In this document: positions 34,101 through 47,960 of the stretch, one piece after another
Layout: the number at the start of each line of letters is the position of its first letter
How positions within the stretch are numbered: position 1 is the first letter of the stretch
Assembly: GCA_026724425.1 (NCBI GenBank)
Contig: JAIUCV010000001.1
Span: 3,358,001-3,422,000, forward strand
Source of the DNA: Erythrophleum ivorense
Lineage: Eukaryota > Streptophyta > Magnoliopsida > Fabales > Fabaceae
Direction: 5' to 3'
Length of the DNA: 64,000 bases
The notes under the pieces: generated by a model
Seen by the model: only the letters and a program-made list of their open reading frames with translations
What the model was told of the DNA's origin: nothing
Databases searched by the model: none
Program-made: the position numbers and the translations under genes

Positions 34101-37100
34101 GCTTCCTTCTTAAATTCATAAAGAGCTTCTATCAACTTACAGATAGTCGATGGAGTCCATGGGATATTTTTTTCTAAACATAATCCAGATTCTTTGTTGA
34201 GTGCTTTTTCACTTTTGCTTTCCAATGGAAGACTCTCTAAATTTGCTCAAGCCATTGCTTCATCTGGAAGACAGCTAGCTAAAAATGTGCTAGCTTTGGA
34301 ATGCACAACTGGCTATGCAAGACTTCTGGAGAATGTACTCAGTTTTCCATCTGATGCTTTGTTGCCTAGTCCTGTTTCTCAGCTTCAACAGGGGGCATGG
34401 GAGTGGAATTTATTCGAGAATGAAATAGATCTAGGTGCTCATATGCAAAACATTGATGAAGAATCCATTGGAAAAGTTAGCATTGTCTATGCCCTTGAGC
34501 AGGAGTTGGGTGGTCTTAATAATGCAACAAGCATCCCTGAGGATGAAACTGAAGTTCCATTGCATGACATCCCAACCAAATTAGATTGGGATATTCTACA
34601 TGAAATTGAAAGATCAGAAGAAATTGAGACGCTGGAAACAGAAGAGGTGTGTTGTCTTGTAATTGCAGCATTTACTTTGGGCTTCCTTCCTATTTGCCTT
34701 TTTCCGTTGCCCATGTATTTCATTCTTTTGAAATTAAGATAATTTTATTTTAGAGACTGCGGGTTCAAAAATATCATTTGTTCCTGTTGCAGCTTGAAGA
34801 AAGGATGGAGAAACATGCTGGTATATGGAATGAGATCTATCGTAATGCTAGAAAATCTGAGAAATTGAAGTTTGAAGCAAATGAAAGGGATGAAGGGGAA
34901 CTGGAGAGAATGGGACAACCAGTGTGCATTTATGAGATATACAGTGGTGCTGGAGCATGGCCGTTCTTGCATCATGGTTCTTTGTACCGTGGATTAAGTC
35001 TTGTGAGTATCTTGGTTCCACAGTTAACATTTTTTTTTTTTTACTTTATGAAAATCATAATTTCTTCTATGCTCTCCCTTGTTCCATTTGAGCCTTATCT
35101 TTTTTTTTTTTTAATTCTTTCTTCTTTCTTTTCCCCTTACAAATTAACATCTTGGAAGTTTTCAAATTTACAAGAGATCTTTTCTTTGAGCCATGTAATT
35201 ATTCTACTCTCTGGATTACCACATCTAAAGTATCTAAACCAAACTTAGGGTGCTCCTATTTGCTTCTTTGCCTTTATTTACTCATTAAAGACTAAGGCAC
35301 GAAAGTTTTGCTCCAGTTACAATGGGATGACTGCTTCCTTCTTTCTAGATGACTGAGGTTTCATTTTGTTAGTCTTTTATCACTATATGGATGATGTGAA
35401 CGCTACTGGAAATTCTTTGACATATTTTGTGATAAATAATGAAATACTTATTATGGCAGTCAAGAAGGGCACTGAGACAATGGTCAGATGATGTGGATGG
35501 AATTAATCGTCTGCCTATTTTAAATGAAACTTACTTTCGAGACATCCTCTGTGAAATGGGAGGAATGTTTGCAATTGCAAATAGGGTGGATAGCATTCAC
35601 AGGAGGCCTTGGATCGGATTTCAATCATGGCGTGCTGCTGGTAGGAAGGTATTCCTCTTGTTAGTTTAACTCACTACAACGTTTTTACACGACAGAATAT
35701 AGATTTTTGTGTGTGTTTGTGTTCTGTTGAAGCCACACTGAATAGCTTTGAGAATTTTTTATTTCTAACTTTTCTCAGCCTTCCTGAAGAGATTACTTTA
35801 CATATCAATTGCGAGATTGAAGTTGGGTTTTGAAAAAATCGGGCCTTTCCTTCACATATATACTGAATTTTTCTTATGCTATAGTTGCTTTTGCAATCAT
35901 TGCTCAGTACATCATTTTTGCAAAGCAGGTAGCATTGTCAGTGGAAGCTGAAAGGGTTTTGGCAGAGGCATTACAAGAGAATTCAAAAGGAGATGTCATA
36001 TATTTTTGGGCACACTTGGACATGGATCAGGGTGTTATAGGAAGCAGCAATGCACTTACTTTTTGGTCAATGTGCGACATCTTAAATGGAGGCAACTGCA
36101 GGTATGTAAATATGGTTATAATGTTATACATCCATCTTCTGTTCATTGCTCTCTTTTAGCCGCTAAATAATTTCAATGGTCCCATCACGTGCTCTTATCT
36201 GTCATATCCTGAAGTTGCATCTAGTGTTAGTTGCAGTATCTACATATAATACCTGTGTTTAGGACCAGTTAGATTTAATATGTAGTATGACATTTGCTGT
36301 AGCCTATGCCAAAAATGAGACCAGCTCTATCATAAAATTCTGGGCATGAAGTGACCCTATTGTGATCACTGATCAGAACTCCTCAGCTATGTACTTCCAT
36401 CATAGGCTCACAAAATTAGATCTCGAAATAATGTGTTTCAAACATGTCTGATATTATGATTCAAAAATGCATTCAGAACTGCTTTTGAAGATGGCTTCCG
36501 CCAGATGTATGCATTGCCACCATATGCAGAAGCACTTCCTCCTATGCCTGAAGATGGTGATTATTGGTCAGCATTGCACAGCTGGGTGATGCCAACCCCT
36601 TCTTTCCTGGAGTTCATAATGTTCTCACGGTGATTAACAGATCAATTTTAGTTTTCACCACATTTGATTAATTAAAGGAATGCACCTTTATCTGAATGAA
36701 AGTATAAACTGAAACGTGATTTGTCAATGCAGGATGTTTGTCGATTCCATTGATGCCCTGCACACAAACTCCAGTAATTCTAATATGTGCTTGTTAGGAT
36801 CTTCAGAGATTGAAGTAAGTTGTTTGCATAAGCTTTTGAGGTTTCATTATCTGTTTTCATTCCTCACATTTGTTTGTTATACACAGCGGAAACACTGCTA
36901 CTGTCGAGTTTTGGAACTTCTCATTAACATATGGGCCTATCATAGCGCACGGAAGATGGTATATATAGATCCTAACACTGGTACCATGGAAGAGCAGCAC
37001 CCAGTTGAACAGCGCAGGGCTTTTATATGGGCAAAATACTTCAATTTTACGGTGTTGAAAAGCATGGATGAAGATTTAGCTGAGGCTGCTGATGACGGTG

Positions 37101-37276
37101 ATCATCCGAGATATATGTGGTTGTGGCCATTAACAGGGGAGGTGCACTGGCAAGGGTTCTATGAAAGGGAGAGGGAAGAAAGGTATAGGCTGAAAATGGA
37201 TAAAAAGAGAAAATTAAAAGAGAAACTAAATGAAAGAATGAAATATGGTTACAAGCAGAAATCACTTGGACGATAG
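28185..37276 (+). CDS. GT4-like glycosyltransferase, type II membrane protein (14 exons, 1047 aa)
   Basis: Inferred exons: 28185-28688, 31163-31249, 31488-31591, 32022-32072, 32965-33136, 33255-33575, 33841-34044, 34143-34646, 34793-35002, 35460-35648, 35929-36101, 36477-36629, 36733-36814, 36887-37276. All introns are GT-AG and all phases are consistent. The ATG at 28185 is the first one after the leader. The protein matches a plant family of about 1050 aa annotated as UDP-glycosyltransferase/GT group 1 (Arabidopsis At5g04480 and At4g01210, from memory). Residues 1-85 are basic and Ser-rich and presumably cytosolic. Residues 86-106 are a single membrane anchor. The lumenal part has a Rossmann-like glycosyltransferase fold (about 165-560), with the donor-side motif RAMTFGVPVIAPD, where GT4 enzymes usually have Glu at the first place. 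A long conserved plant-specific C-terminal region follows (about 720-1047), ending in a Lys/Arg/Glu-rich helix. The likely site is the Golgi or another endomembrane. Donor and acceptor are unknown. Confidence 0.9.
28689..31162 (+). other. Intron 1 of the glycosyltransferase gene (2474 bp)
   Basis: It is a long first intron between GTAAGT at 28689 and the acceptor AG at 31161-31162. I see no nested gene; the small open frames at 29123-29350 and 30821-31087 have no motif. Confidence 0.6.
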
Positions 37277-38696
37277 GAAGGGTTATACTTGAACTTTACA
37301 TAGCCAAATACTAAAATCCTATTTAGTCCTCTGTTGATAACCCAATTCTCAAGTTGGTCCTTAATAGATTTCTATTCTTATTTTGGTTCCTCATGTTACA
37401 AGATTCATCTAATCTAATCCCTTGATCCGTTGGTGAATTGCTAACTTTGCTAAAGAATCTAGTGACATTACACTTCTTATTTTATTGGTTGGGACATCGT
37501 TAAATGTCATTAGAGCCGCTGGCAATGTTAGCAGTTTACTAACAGAGGAACTAAATTGGATGGATTTTTAAACGTAAGGGACTTAAAGGAGAATAAAAAT
37601 CTATTAGGAAGTAACTTAAAAATGAATCCATTTGTAGAGGACCAAAATAGAGTTTGAGTCCCAAAGAGCCAAAATCTTTCTGATTTGACACAGCTACTGA
37701 ACCCAGTTTTGCTTGACTTGGAAATGGGAGAAGCTTTGACCCTAACAGTATTGGCAGATACTGGATTTCATTTCTTTCTTTCTTTCTTTGGTTACCTATG
37801 CTGAAGGGAGTATGAGAAAAGGGTGAGACAGAGAGCAAAGGACCTTCTCATTTAGCTGTGCTATTAACTAGTTTCATGGCCTTTTTTCATGGTCACTTGT
37901 AGCTGCTGCACAGAGGATAGGACTAAGAATACCCATAGTCTTATAGAAATTCTTTCTCTAGTTAAGGGACATCCAATTTAGCATAAATTTATATTCTTTC
38001 ATTTCTGTATATTCATCATTAGTGGCAATTTTGTGTAGAATAATGGCTGGGTGTTGGACAGTTTTTGTAACTTTCTTCCCAATTATAATTTATGCTCAGC
38101 TTCATATTTACTACCAAGCAGGGAGGTCGATGAATTAGTAGTGATTAGGAATTTAATTTTTTAAATCAAGTTTCACTCAATAGTTTAAATGCTTGGCAAA
38201 ACTCTAACTCCTATTATGTCAGTGAAATTTGTCGTTGAGGATATGTTTGGAATTAAAAAAAAGGAAAATAAATGTTTAATTTAGACATTTATCTTGATTT
38301 AGATATAACTCTAATATTTACTTTCATTCCCTTCTCTTTAATATAAATATAACTTCCAAAAAAGCAAAAAAAATTCAATGTCTTTGATGAAGTAGCTGGA
38401 TCTTCCAACCAAAAGAGTAGGAGAGGATATGCAAGTGGTCACTCATACAATATCGAGTCTTATCGGAGATTGAACATGAGAAATTATAAAGTAAATTTAA
38501 GATATATATATATATATATAATGTTTTTCCAAAAAAAAAAAATAATAGTGAATATTTTAAAAAATGCCCAGAATTTTATCCTTAATTATTCTTGTTAGTG
38601 TTGTGACTGGGGACTTTAATTGGATTTTAAATTGTAATCCATAAACGTCATTACAATTACTAGATTACTATTATGGTAAGTTTTGTAAAGGCCATT

Positions 38697-38697
38697 G

Positions 38698-38753
<56 letters not shown>

Positions 38754-38758
38754 TGTGT
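38697..38758. repeat. (TA)n(GT)n microsatellite
   Basis: A TA run passes into about 21 GT units (38711-38752), interrupted once at its end. Confidence 0.95.
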
Positions 38759-41527
38759 ATTTACAATCATCACAGCTACATTGAGCTAGGAATATTTTGG
38801 TGAAACCTCACCTTGGCAGACTTAATTCACAGACAAAAGAGTTTGTTCCGACAGTTCTGAGATGCATAAATCAAAGTATACAGAGGTGGACAAGGCTCTT
38901 GGAATATTTCTGTGAACTGTTCAAAAGGAAGATTCCAAGTTAATGGCATGTGGAGAAAAGCTGAACCTCAACTTAATAATATTTTCCATTTTGTTACCCC
39001 ATATTTTTTAATAGGTAAAATCTATGTCTTTTCTCTGGGCACTCCTCCATATTTTTTGAGAAAGGTCGGAGTGAAAACGACAACCTTTCTTGCTTGAATA
39101 AATATGTAAGGAGTTAAATTATACTCAACAAGTATACAAACATCACATGAATAAAGTCTACTCAATATTAGTGCACCAAATATCAATGCAAGAGAACACA
39201 ACAATTTATAACGTACAAAATCCCTTCAATATCATGAAGAGTCGAAACCACGAGGCCAATTTCCCCCCCAAAAAAAAAACCACTTGAAAGATAAATTTCT
39301 ATTGTTATCAACTTCTACTATTTATTTATGTAGATAATGACAATTGGTCATGGAATCAAAGTATACCCTTGACAATATCCACTTAGTGTATTTAAAATTT
39401 GATACCCAAAATACTTGTTAGAATGATCAAACATAAATTGATAAGAAAAGATATACTATCTTTTATCAATTAGGTTAACCGTTTAGTTCCTTTGTTAATT
39501 GTTAGCGCTCTAGATAACAACTTTTAGTTCTTGCAAAAATTTTCCTTGCCCTATACTGTTACTGAAATTTTACTCACAACATAAACCCCCAGTTATTCAC
39601 CTGTCAAACATAATAATTATAATTATAATTACTCTACCAACCCCACCACCCACCAAGTTTTTTCAGCATTTTCTCAGCTGTCTGAATCTGCCTCATCAAC
39701 CAGTTTTAGTTGAGGGAATTGAAGATCAGAGTAACAATTTGAATCCGTTTCATTCAGTGTTTTAAAATGAACATATCATCTACACATAGTACTTGTAAGT
39801 CGTTGTAACTAATTTAAGCTTCATATCACATACACACACACACATGAACTTTTTCTGCTTTTACATTACCGCAACAATCATAATTTACAACGAGGGAAAA
39901 TGAAAATATTCAGATATAGTATTATCTATAATCTATAAATGTTATAAATCCTGAATCTTTCTTTTTCTTCTTCATATTGGGATAGCGTATGCATCCATAG
40001 ATAGATAAATTAAAAATCAATTACAAAAATTAATTGATTGAAAAGAAAATTATAGATAAAATGTCTAAAGTTTTTTCACCTGGTGAATTAATTGGATTAT
40101 TGCAAGCTGAACAGTACAAAAATGGTATACAAATATAATTTTTTTCTTTTAAAATAATGTCTTCAACTCCCTACTATGATTGCTTTGGTCTAATGCTTTA
40201 AAATTTCCCAAAAATGCACACATGTTTTCACTGACATGACTGGAATACATATAGATCAACCGCACTGCTAAGTGCATTATTTTCACTTGCAGTTGCAGTA
40301 ATACAGGTGCAACTAATAAAATAGACTTTCGTAAAGAGGCTTGAATTCCATAAATGTAATTGGTAATTCCAATTAAAATCTACCTTCTCTCCTTTCAAAA
40401 GCTATATATATATATATATATATGTATTTATATTTCTATCAGAAATTAGTAAGTTTCTCAACAACTTCCACATGGAGGAGTAGATTTCTTAGAATAAAAT
40501 CGAGCGTTGTTTTCATATTAATTTGTTCTCTTCAATTAGTATCAAAATACTATATCTCCACTTTTGTCCATTAGCTTTGCTCATACATCATTATTGATTC
40601 ACATTTGGCTGCATTCCCTCTTGTATGCAGTGCCTCAACATTACACATGAGCATGAGGAAAAATTTATTATTTTTAGAGTCAGCTTTGTTTTCTTATGAA
40701 GACTAACACAATCATTTTTAGTGTGACCTGAGTGTATTGTGGTAAAAATTGATTGATTTAAAAAAAAATCCCCTCCAAAAACAATTTTAAACCCAAATGT
40801 GATCCTAAAATTGTTGTGCACTATATAAATTTACAGCAATATATTATACATAAATATGGGAAAAGCTATATTTATCCATAAAGAGATATTCTTATTCAGC
40901 TTCATAAATCCACGACTTACCGGGAAATCAAAAGCTTAAGGGATATTATTTAATAAGCAGCTTATAAATTGACAGAAAGCTATATACACCAAATTTTTTT
41001 ATGATAAAGATTGCTACGTTTGATTTTTTTTTTTCTGGGGTCCCTTGAAGTGAATTGAATTTGGCTTTTAGTGCTATCAATGAAAATATTATCCAGAGAT
41101 TTTTTTTTATAATTTAAAAAAATTCAGTCAGATATTTGAAATTAAAAAGGGCTAACTTTCTACAAAATTTGTGCCTCTTAAATATGTAAATCTAAGATAT
41201 ACGTGTCAGACCGACTGATAGGGATTCAGAGAGCCAAAAAGGTCTGCATGCAAGTGCTGCCAAAGTTATCAAGTTAATTGCTAGAACCTGAAAGAACTCT
41301 CCTTTCTTTGTATATTTTAGTAATATATATATATATATATATATATATTAAGAGAGAGAGTGGGGGCAAGGAAGGAGGGATAAATTGATTGCACTGTAAG
41401 AATTAATACATCAGATGCTATTTACTTCATGATATATTGACAAAATATAAAATAATATGAAATTAATATAAAATAAAATATTGTCATGATATTGATAAGG
41501 AGAACTCTTATTAATTTAAGAATTGGA

Positions 41528-41735
41528 TTTAAGTGTAATTATTTATATTTTTACTATCATATTTTTAATTAAAATATAATAAATATATGATTTAATGAAA
41601 AATTATATAGTTGTTTGTAAAAATTATATATTTATTATAATATTATTAAAAAATACACACTTTTCATATTTTAATTAATAAAATTGATAACAAATATATA
41701 AATAATTGCATATAATTTTTTAAATTTTAATGGTA
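41528..41735. mobile_element. Short foldback/MITE related to the 10-kb palindrome
   Basis: Two arms of about 100 bases are inverted repeats of each other. The arm sequence (AATTATTTATATTTTTACTATC, then an ATTTTTAATTAAAATATAA-like block) clearly resembles the core arms of the element at 9753-10640. It is non-coding, and the ends are not exactly defined. Confidence 0.5.
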
Positions 41736-41926
41736 AATTTTCTAAAAAGGAAAAAACTCATATTACAAAAAGCTATTCAATAGTGTGAGAGACTAATTTT
41801 AATTTTGTATTAGTGTCAATAAATTCTTCTCATACAATGACTTTTACGTTAATTTTAATCACTAATTTGTGATTTAACAATAATTCCTTACTTTTCCTAC
41901 CTCATATGCATCCCACCCTCTCTCTC

Positions 41927-41963
<37 letters not shown>

Positions 41964-42185
41964 GGAGGTTTCTTAGGATACCTTTGGGAGACAAAAGAGG
42001 ATGAAGGTTAGGAGGTGACCTGATGGCATGGTTGAGTGATCCGATTAGAGCCAAACAAAAGGCTGAGATGCAACTCAAATAATGCCAATGCTTGGTACAG
42101 CTGGGATAGCCCCATCTTGATTGAACAACCCACCCTACATCGCATACAACTATTTATTATCTAATTAATATCATCTGTCTCCTCT

Positions 42186-42200
42186 ATATATATATATATA

Positions 42201-42232
<32 letters not shown>
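42186..42232. repeat. (TA)n(TC)n microsatellite
   Basis: About 18 bases of TA repeat are followed by about 30 bases of TC repeat. Confidence 0.95.
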
Positions 42233-42234
<2 letters not shown>

Positions 42235-43392
42235 TTCCTTTTCATGTGTTTTAAAAATAAAAAAAAACCACCTTCATCCACATGAATCTCTATAAACATT
42301 ATTTTATATATATGCAGAAACATATCGCATTAATTGCTCAGGGTTTTATTTCCTTTATTCTGGTAACCAAAGAAAAAAAATTTGAAGATCGTATATGTGA
42401 TCTTGATTGATCTCCCCCGTATTTGCTTCACCTTTTTTTCTTTCACGATGACACAAATGATTAAATCTTACATCTTTCGCAGATATTACTCACAGTTCTC
42501 CACTACTAAATTATATTTAATGAGTTATACTTCATTTCCTTTTTTATTTTTAAATACAATCCAGTGTCCAGGTCAATTTTATTACCCATATCTCAATTAA
42601 TTTATCTTATTATTTTTGTTTAAAATAAGCTATTCATATCAAGATTGAGAGACTCACAAAAAAATCAATTAAAATTCAAACTTATGGCACTATATATGCT
42701 TAATATGCTTGTCTGTGTTGCTAAGCCAACCCTCGAGGGTACTCCACATACCCTTTTACTTCACAATATAACACAAAAAATTTAAAAAAATTATGTGTGT
42801 CTGTGTGTGTATCAACTGCTAAAATAACATTTATAGTGATGTTAATTAAACATTAACCAATTTTTAAATTAATTAATCACACTTTACAAGATTCAGACAA
42901 AGGAAGAGTTGAGACTAAGCGAAAAGGACTCAAATGCTTTAATTAACAGGAAGGCTTGTGATGTACCCTTCTAATTATCTCTTTCTTTGGATCTGGAGAT
43001 TCTCTGCTCTATGTTATAAAGGGAAAGAAGAATATTAAAATAAATTAATTAAATAGAATAAAAAAGTGAAAGAAGTATATAAGGAAAGGTCAAAATTGTT
43101 AATCAACTTTTTGAGATGAAGAGTAAAGGTGTGGTAGTTAATTAAGCAGGCAAGACTTGGAATGTTGGGGGAGTCTTGTTTGTTCTTCTCTTCAAAACTA
43201 CTGCCAATAGTTTATTATACAGTTACCTGTGGTTACGTGGAGCTTCCATCACCATTATCATTGTATAACTCATCTTCAGTCGCAACAATTCATATCCTTA
43301 CACACACGCACCCACCATACCCTAGCTGGCGTTCTGTTCAACATCATTCAATTTTATTAGTTTTTTAGTATTTGGTATGTGACACGTGCCTT

Positions 43393-43433
<41 letters not shown>

Positions 43434-43450
43434 TTTTTGGGGGGGGGGGG
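43393..43450. repeat. (TA)n(GT)n microsatellite followed by a G-run
   Basis: A TA repeat passes into a GT repeat, then six T and about twelve G (43439-43450). Confidence 0.9.
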
Positions 43451-46400
43451 TAATTTATGGGATTAGACGTGTATGTACCTTCACAAATTTCTATCAATTT
43501 ATCTGATCTTTTAGTCTTAATATGGATGGTCGACTTTTGACTAAATGAGGGAGTGGAATGGTTGAGACCGAGACGTGCAATATTGTGATAAAAAATGTAA
43601 ATATTAATAGATGATAAATTTGAAATATATGGCTAGGAGGTATATTGCTCTACGTCTATGTATAAACAACATTATCTGCTTGAGTAATGATTAGTGGTAA
43701 AAACCAAGCATAATGGTAAATAGACAAAGCACGTGGAAAGATTCATTTAAATTGATAAACCAAACCTAAACTTTGTGTTATTTTTGTATTTTAATGGTGA
43801 GAGATATATAAGACAGAGAAAGAATGGAAGATAAGGTAGTAGATGAGCGTATTCAAGACTCTTAGATGGTATCCTATGCTAACGAAAGGTGTGTGTGTGT
43901 ATATATATATATATATGCATGGCCATGTGCTGGTGCGTGAAGGGAAAGCGAACCCTAAAGAGAGACCCCACCTTCACCCATGCATATATAGGATCATTAC
44001 ACATGCTGATGTTATGTTTTTGGGGGGACAACAAAAACATCATAATCTCTGTATTTTTGGATTTTGGAAGACTATGCATGAACTTCTTTCTGTTTTTGTT
44101 TTTATGGGCAAATACAGATGACACATATATATCTATCTTGATTCTCAACTTAATCTCTAATTTATATGTAGTTTTTATATGATCTCTATACTCAATCAAA
44201 AAAATAAACTAACAATTTGGTTATTAAATTATGCTAGACTTATTTAATTCAATCTTTGAAAATTAATATACATCTGTTTTAGTCTTTGAAAATAACAAAT
44301 TTATTTGTGTGTTAGTATTTTTGACATTTTTAGATTAATTAACGAAAGAATTAATGTGTAATAAATTTATTTTTTTTAGAAATTTACTTGTGCCTTCACT
44401 GATTTTTTGAAACTAAAGTTGAACAAGCCTAATTTCAATTATTTGTTTACTCTTCTAAAAAACAAGTCTATGAATTTTAACTTTATTCTTTTAATAAATA
44501 AATTCCATATGGATTAATTTATGAAGGTAGATAGTACAAATCAAGCCTTTGTTTTTTAATACTAATAACGACAGTGGCGCTAGCTAGATGTCACAGACAA
44601 TTTGCAATTTCATTTTAATTTGTCCAAAAAATTTTAAAATATTATCTAACTCTATCATTTATCAATTAAACTAAAAAGAGGTATAAATTGTCAAAGTAGC
44701 CCTAAAATTATGTGAATAAGTTGCTATTTGTAAGAAATCATAACACGCACACACAGTGAGGAGGAATCAATTGAAACCGGTGTCAATCAAAAATTTAATT
44801 TTACACCAATGAATAAATTTTTATAAGAAAATTATTTTATAAAATCTACTGTTGGATATAATAATTCTTATATGAAAATTATCCTCCTAAAATTTGACAT
44901 TAATCTGAAATTATTTTATGTTTCATTACTTAATTTAAAGATTAATGTATAATATATATATATATTTAAATATAAAAAACTTATAATTATTCAATTTTTA
45001 TAAAATTTGACACAAAAGGTTAACATACTTATTACTTTTTAACTAATAGTTAGATTAATTAAAATCACTTAATAAAATATTAAAATGTGTAAAGGTGCCA
45101 AATCATATACCGTTGATCCCTTTCGGGTGTGTGTGTATTTTAATGATGATTAAATTTTAAAGAATAAATATAATTTTAATGCCTTCAGAGCAGTTTTAGG
45201 GGTCCAATTATAAACTGGACAAAGTAAGATCGTTGATTTAATTAATTTCCCTTCAATTTTAAGAACACTTTGAAATTTTATCAATTATAAAAGCATTTGA
45301 CAAAATTTTGCTTAAAATAATAGCTCTTTGAAATAACTAATAATTAATCAAAAGAGAGTAAGCTTTGAGTAATATATATTCCTAGAAGTGGCAACCCATA
45401 ATTGTATAATCAAAGCACAAGAATAAGAAAAGCATAACCTATTTTTTACAATTTAATATTGATTCTCAAATGAAATAAGCTCTTGATTCTACTATTTAAA
45501 TATTACAATTTAAAAATACTTGACGATAGTGTCTTTAACCCCTCCTTCCCGCGCTGGATCATTAGGTGGACGAAAGCGATCTTGTATGAAATACATTTTG
45601 TTTGCACAAAAAAATTAATAGAAAAAAATTTTAATTAATTCCAAGATTTCATTAAAATGAAAAACAGCACTACATTTTCATTTTTCAATGAGCGCAACAT
45701 TAGAAAACTCACTAAGCAGGAGATGGAATCAAGCATCACTTAAGAAACAGTGAAGTTAAATATAATCAAAAGGATATTTTAATTCCAAGAACGGTTAGCA
45801 AGATTAGACAAGCAAAATTTTGTTAATTAATTGGTAGATTAGTAAAAAAAATCATAGTATTTACAATGACTTATTTGTACTTACCTTTCAACATCTGTAG
45901 GGGACTATAGAAATTTAATGAAGTTTATAGAAAATCATTTGTAGATGCATATTCTAGCCATTTGTCAATTATATGGCTGTTAATAATATATACTATAATA
46001 AACCATATTTAATAATGGAAAACTTAATTGCATATGGAGAGATATATATATTGGCCAGAATTGTATATGGATATTTAATTAAGTGTGATATATGATATTA
46101 AGGTATAAAATAATTTCTTCGACCTCAAATGATTAGAGAGAAGTCAAACCATAGAAAAGGCTCTTTCCATGATATTTCTTTCTTCACACAATTTCACCAG
46201 TTATAATTAGCAAAAACGAATTCTCAATAAATTATTTAATGACAAATGTTTTAAAATAGAGCTATAAAAAAAAATATATGAATACGAGTAATAATTATTG
46301 GAGTTGTACATTTAACTATGTATAAGTATTATTTTATTTCTTATATTTATATTGATCTACAAATTTATGATTAATTGTATTAATTTAAATTTTTTAATAT

Positions 46401-47640
46401 TTTAAATTGAAAAAGAGTAATAAGAGGATGAGGCCAGAACTCTTAATTATTATTAGTAAGATAATTAAAATAGTATATACAATTACATTACATTTTCTAT
46501 TAAAAAATTATATTTTTCAGTAATTCTCCTAAATATAAATAAGTTTAACATGGAATTTAACTAGAGGTTCTTTAAACATAATTAAAATATTTATAATGTA
46601 TATATATAATTATGATCCTTAAATGTATTTTTATTTTTTAATTTTGTATTTGTCCCTTAATAAAAATTTCATTCATTCTCTTTTAGAATTAAGAGAAAAC
46701 TAAAATTTTATATACCTATCAGAACTAAGGTGCCGATTTTGATTTTTTTTAAATAATGAAATTAGTATATAGGCAGTAAAATGTAATTAATAGAAACACC
46801 ACCTAAGCTTCGAAGTATATCGATTATATTAAATCTCACTTAAAAATAATTATAAGATATTAATTTCTCGTATATACAATCTTCCCGGATGAAATGGCAT
46901 TGGATTAGAATAAAAATGCAAATATAAGAAGCAATGTGTTTTTTTTTTACAATTAATTTTCACTAAGATTTTATGTTTTTCATTTTAGTCTACAGTTAAT
47001 AAGATATTTTGTTACATTTTAAATTTATGTACCAAATTTATAATTAGACTTTAGTTTTAAAAAATAAAATGTAGCTTCTCCTAAATTAACTTAAGGTCTC
47101 AAGCATCACATTAAATAATTTTATCAGTTATTCTTATACAATTAGATTAAAAATAAGAAAAAAATTATAATAAAAGGAATCACCTCCCAGCTTTGCCAAA
47201 ATTATACAAGTAATTAAAAAAAGTTATGAATAAATTTAGAACCCCCCCCCTCCCAAAAAAAAGAACAAGTTATGGATAAATAAACCACGAAACAGAAAAA
47301 GAGGGGAGCTGAGGTGAGGTGAATGATATTAGGAAAAATTAAAATTTAAAATATTTATTATAAATAACTTTAGATTTTGAAATTATTTTAAAGGGTTTAA
47401 AGACAACAAATTTTAATTTTAAAAAATTATTTCTTAAACAATAATAAACATGAATAAGAAAGAAAATTAGATAAATAGTAAAAAAAGGTTCATAAATTTA
47501 ATAATATAGGTATAAATTTTTTTAAAATAAAAAATTTTTGTTTTTATACTTTCAAAATAATTTTAAAATTTAATATCTTTTATAATAAATGTTTTAATTT
47601 ATGATTCTGAAATATAATTTTTTATATTCGGAAATTATCA

Positions 47641-47960
47641 AGATACAGAGATTGTTGGCACTTGCCTTGGGTCGCGCGTGGATCTATACTCAGGCGTTCA
47701 CTGATTACCACCCTCAGCCTCAAACGTGAGATTTACGTTCCACACTTGTCTCTTCATTAAAGCGAAAGGCAGTAAAATCCAACTAGCAAAGCCAGGCTTA
47801 ATTATCTGCTGCGCCCGCTCCTATCCATTCGACTAACCATCTCCCGACACGTCAAAATAAAGGGCATTTCTGTCAAAATGAGCATAATATTCTTACACGT
47901 GGAAGGCTTCCATCTGTCCTTCATGTACTACTTCTCTTGACTCTCAACGGACGAAAAGAA
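47641..47960. promoter_or_regulatory. Less AT-rich island with G-box, upstream of the SMR gene
   Basis: This patch stands out from very AT-rich surroundings. It contains ACACGTGG with a CACGTG core at 47896-47901, a further ACACGT at about 47850, and a CGCGCGTGG element near 47673. No coding frame is convincing. G-box/ABRE-like clusters are typical of stress- or ABA-responsive promoters or enhancers. It lies about 1.2 kb upstream of the SMR start codon; the link is inference. Confidence 0.35.

Larger units (their letters stand above)
37277..47640. other. Gene-poor AT-rich intergenic region
   Basis: I could support no coding region over about 10 kb. It holds several AT, AC/GT and CT microsatellites (separate entries), short G or C runs, and a foldback element at 41528-41735. 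Less AT-rich patches at about 39590-39780 and 42000-42140 do not resolve into a gene and could be exon remnants, non-coding RNA or regulatory DNA. Confidence 0.45.

Noticed and set aside
42000..42140. Less AT-rich patch considered as a microRNA precursor
   Set aside because: No strong hairpin and no match to a conserved plant microRNA that I could recognise.
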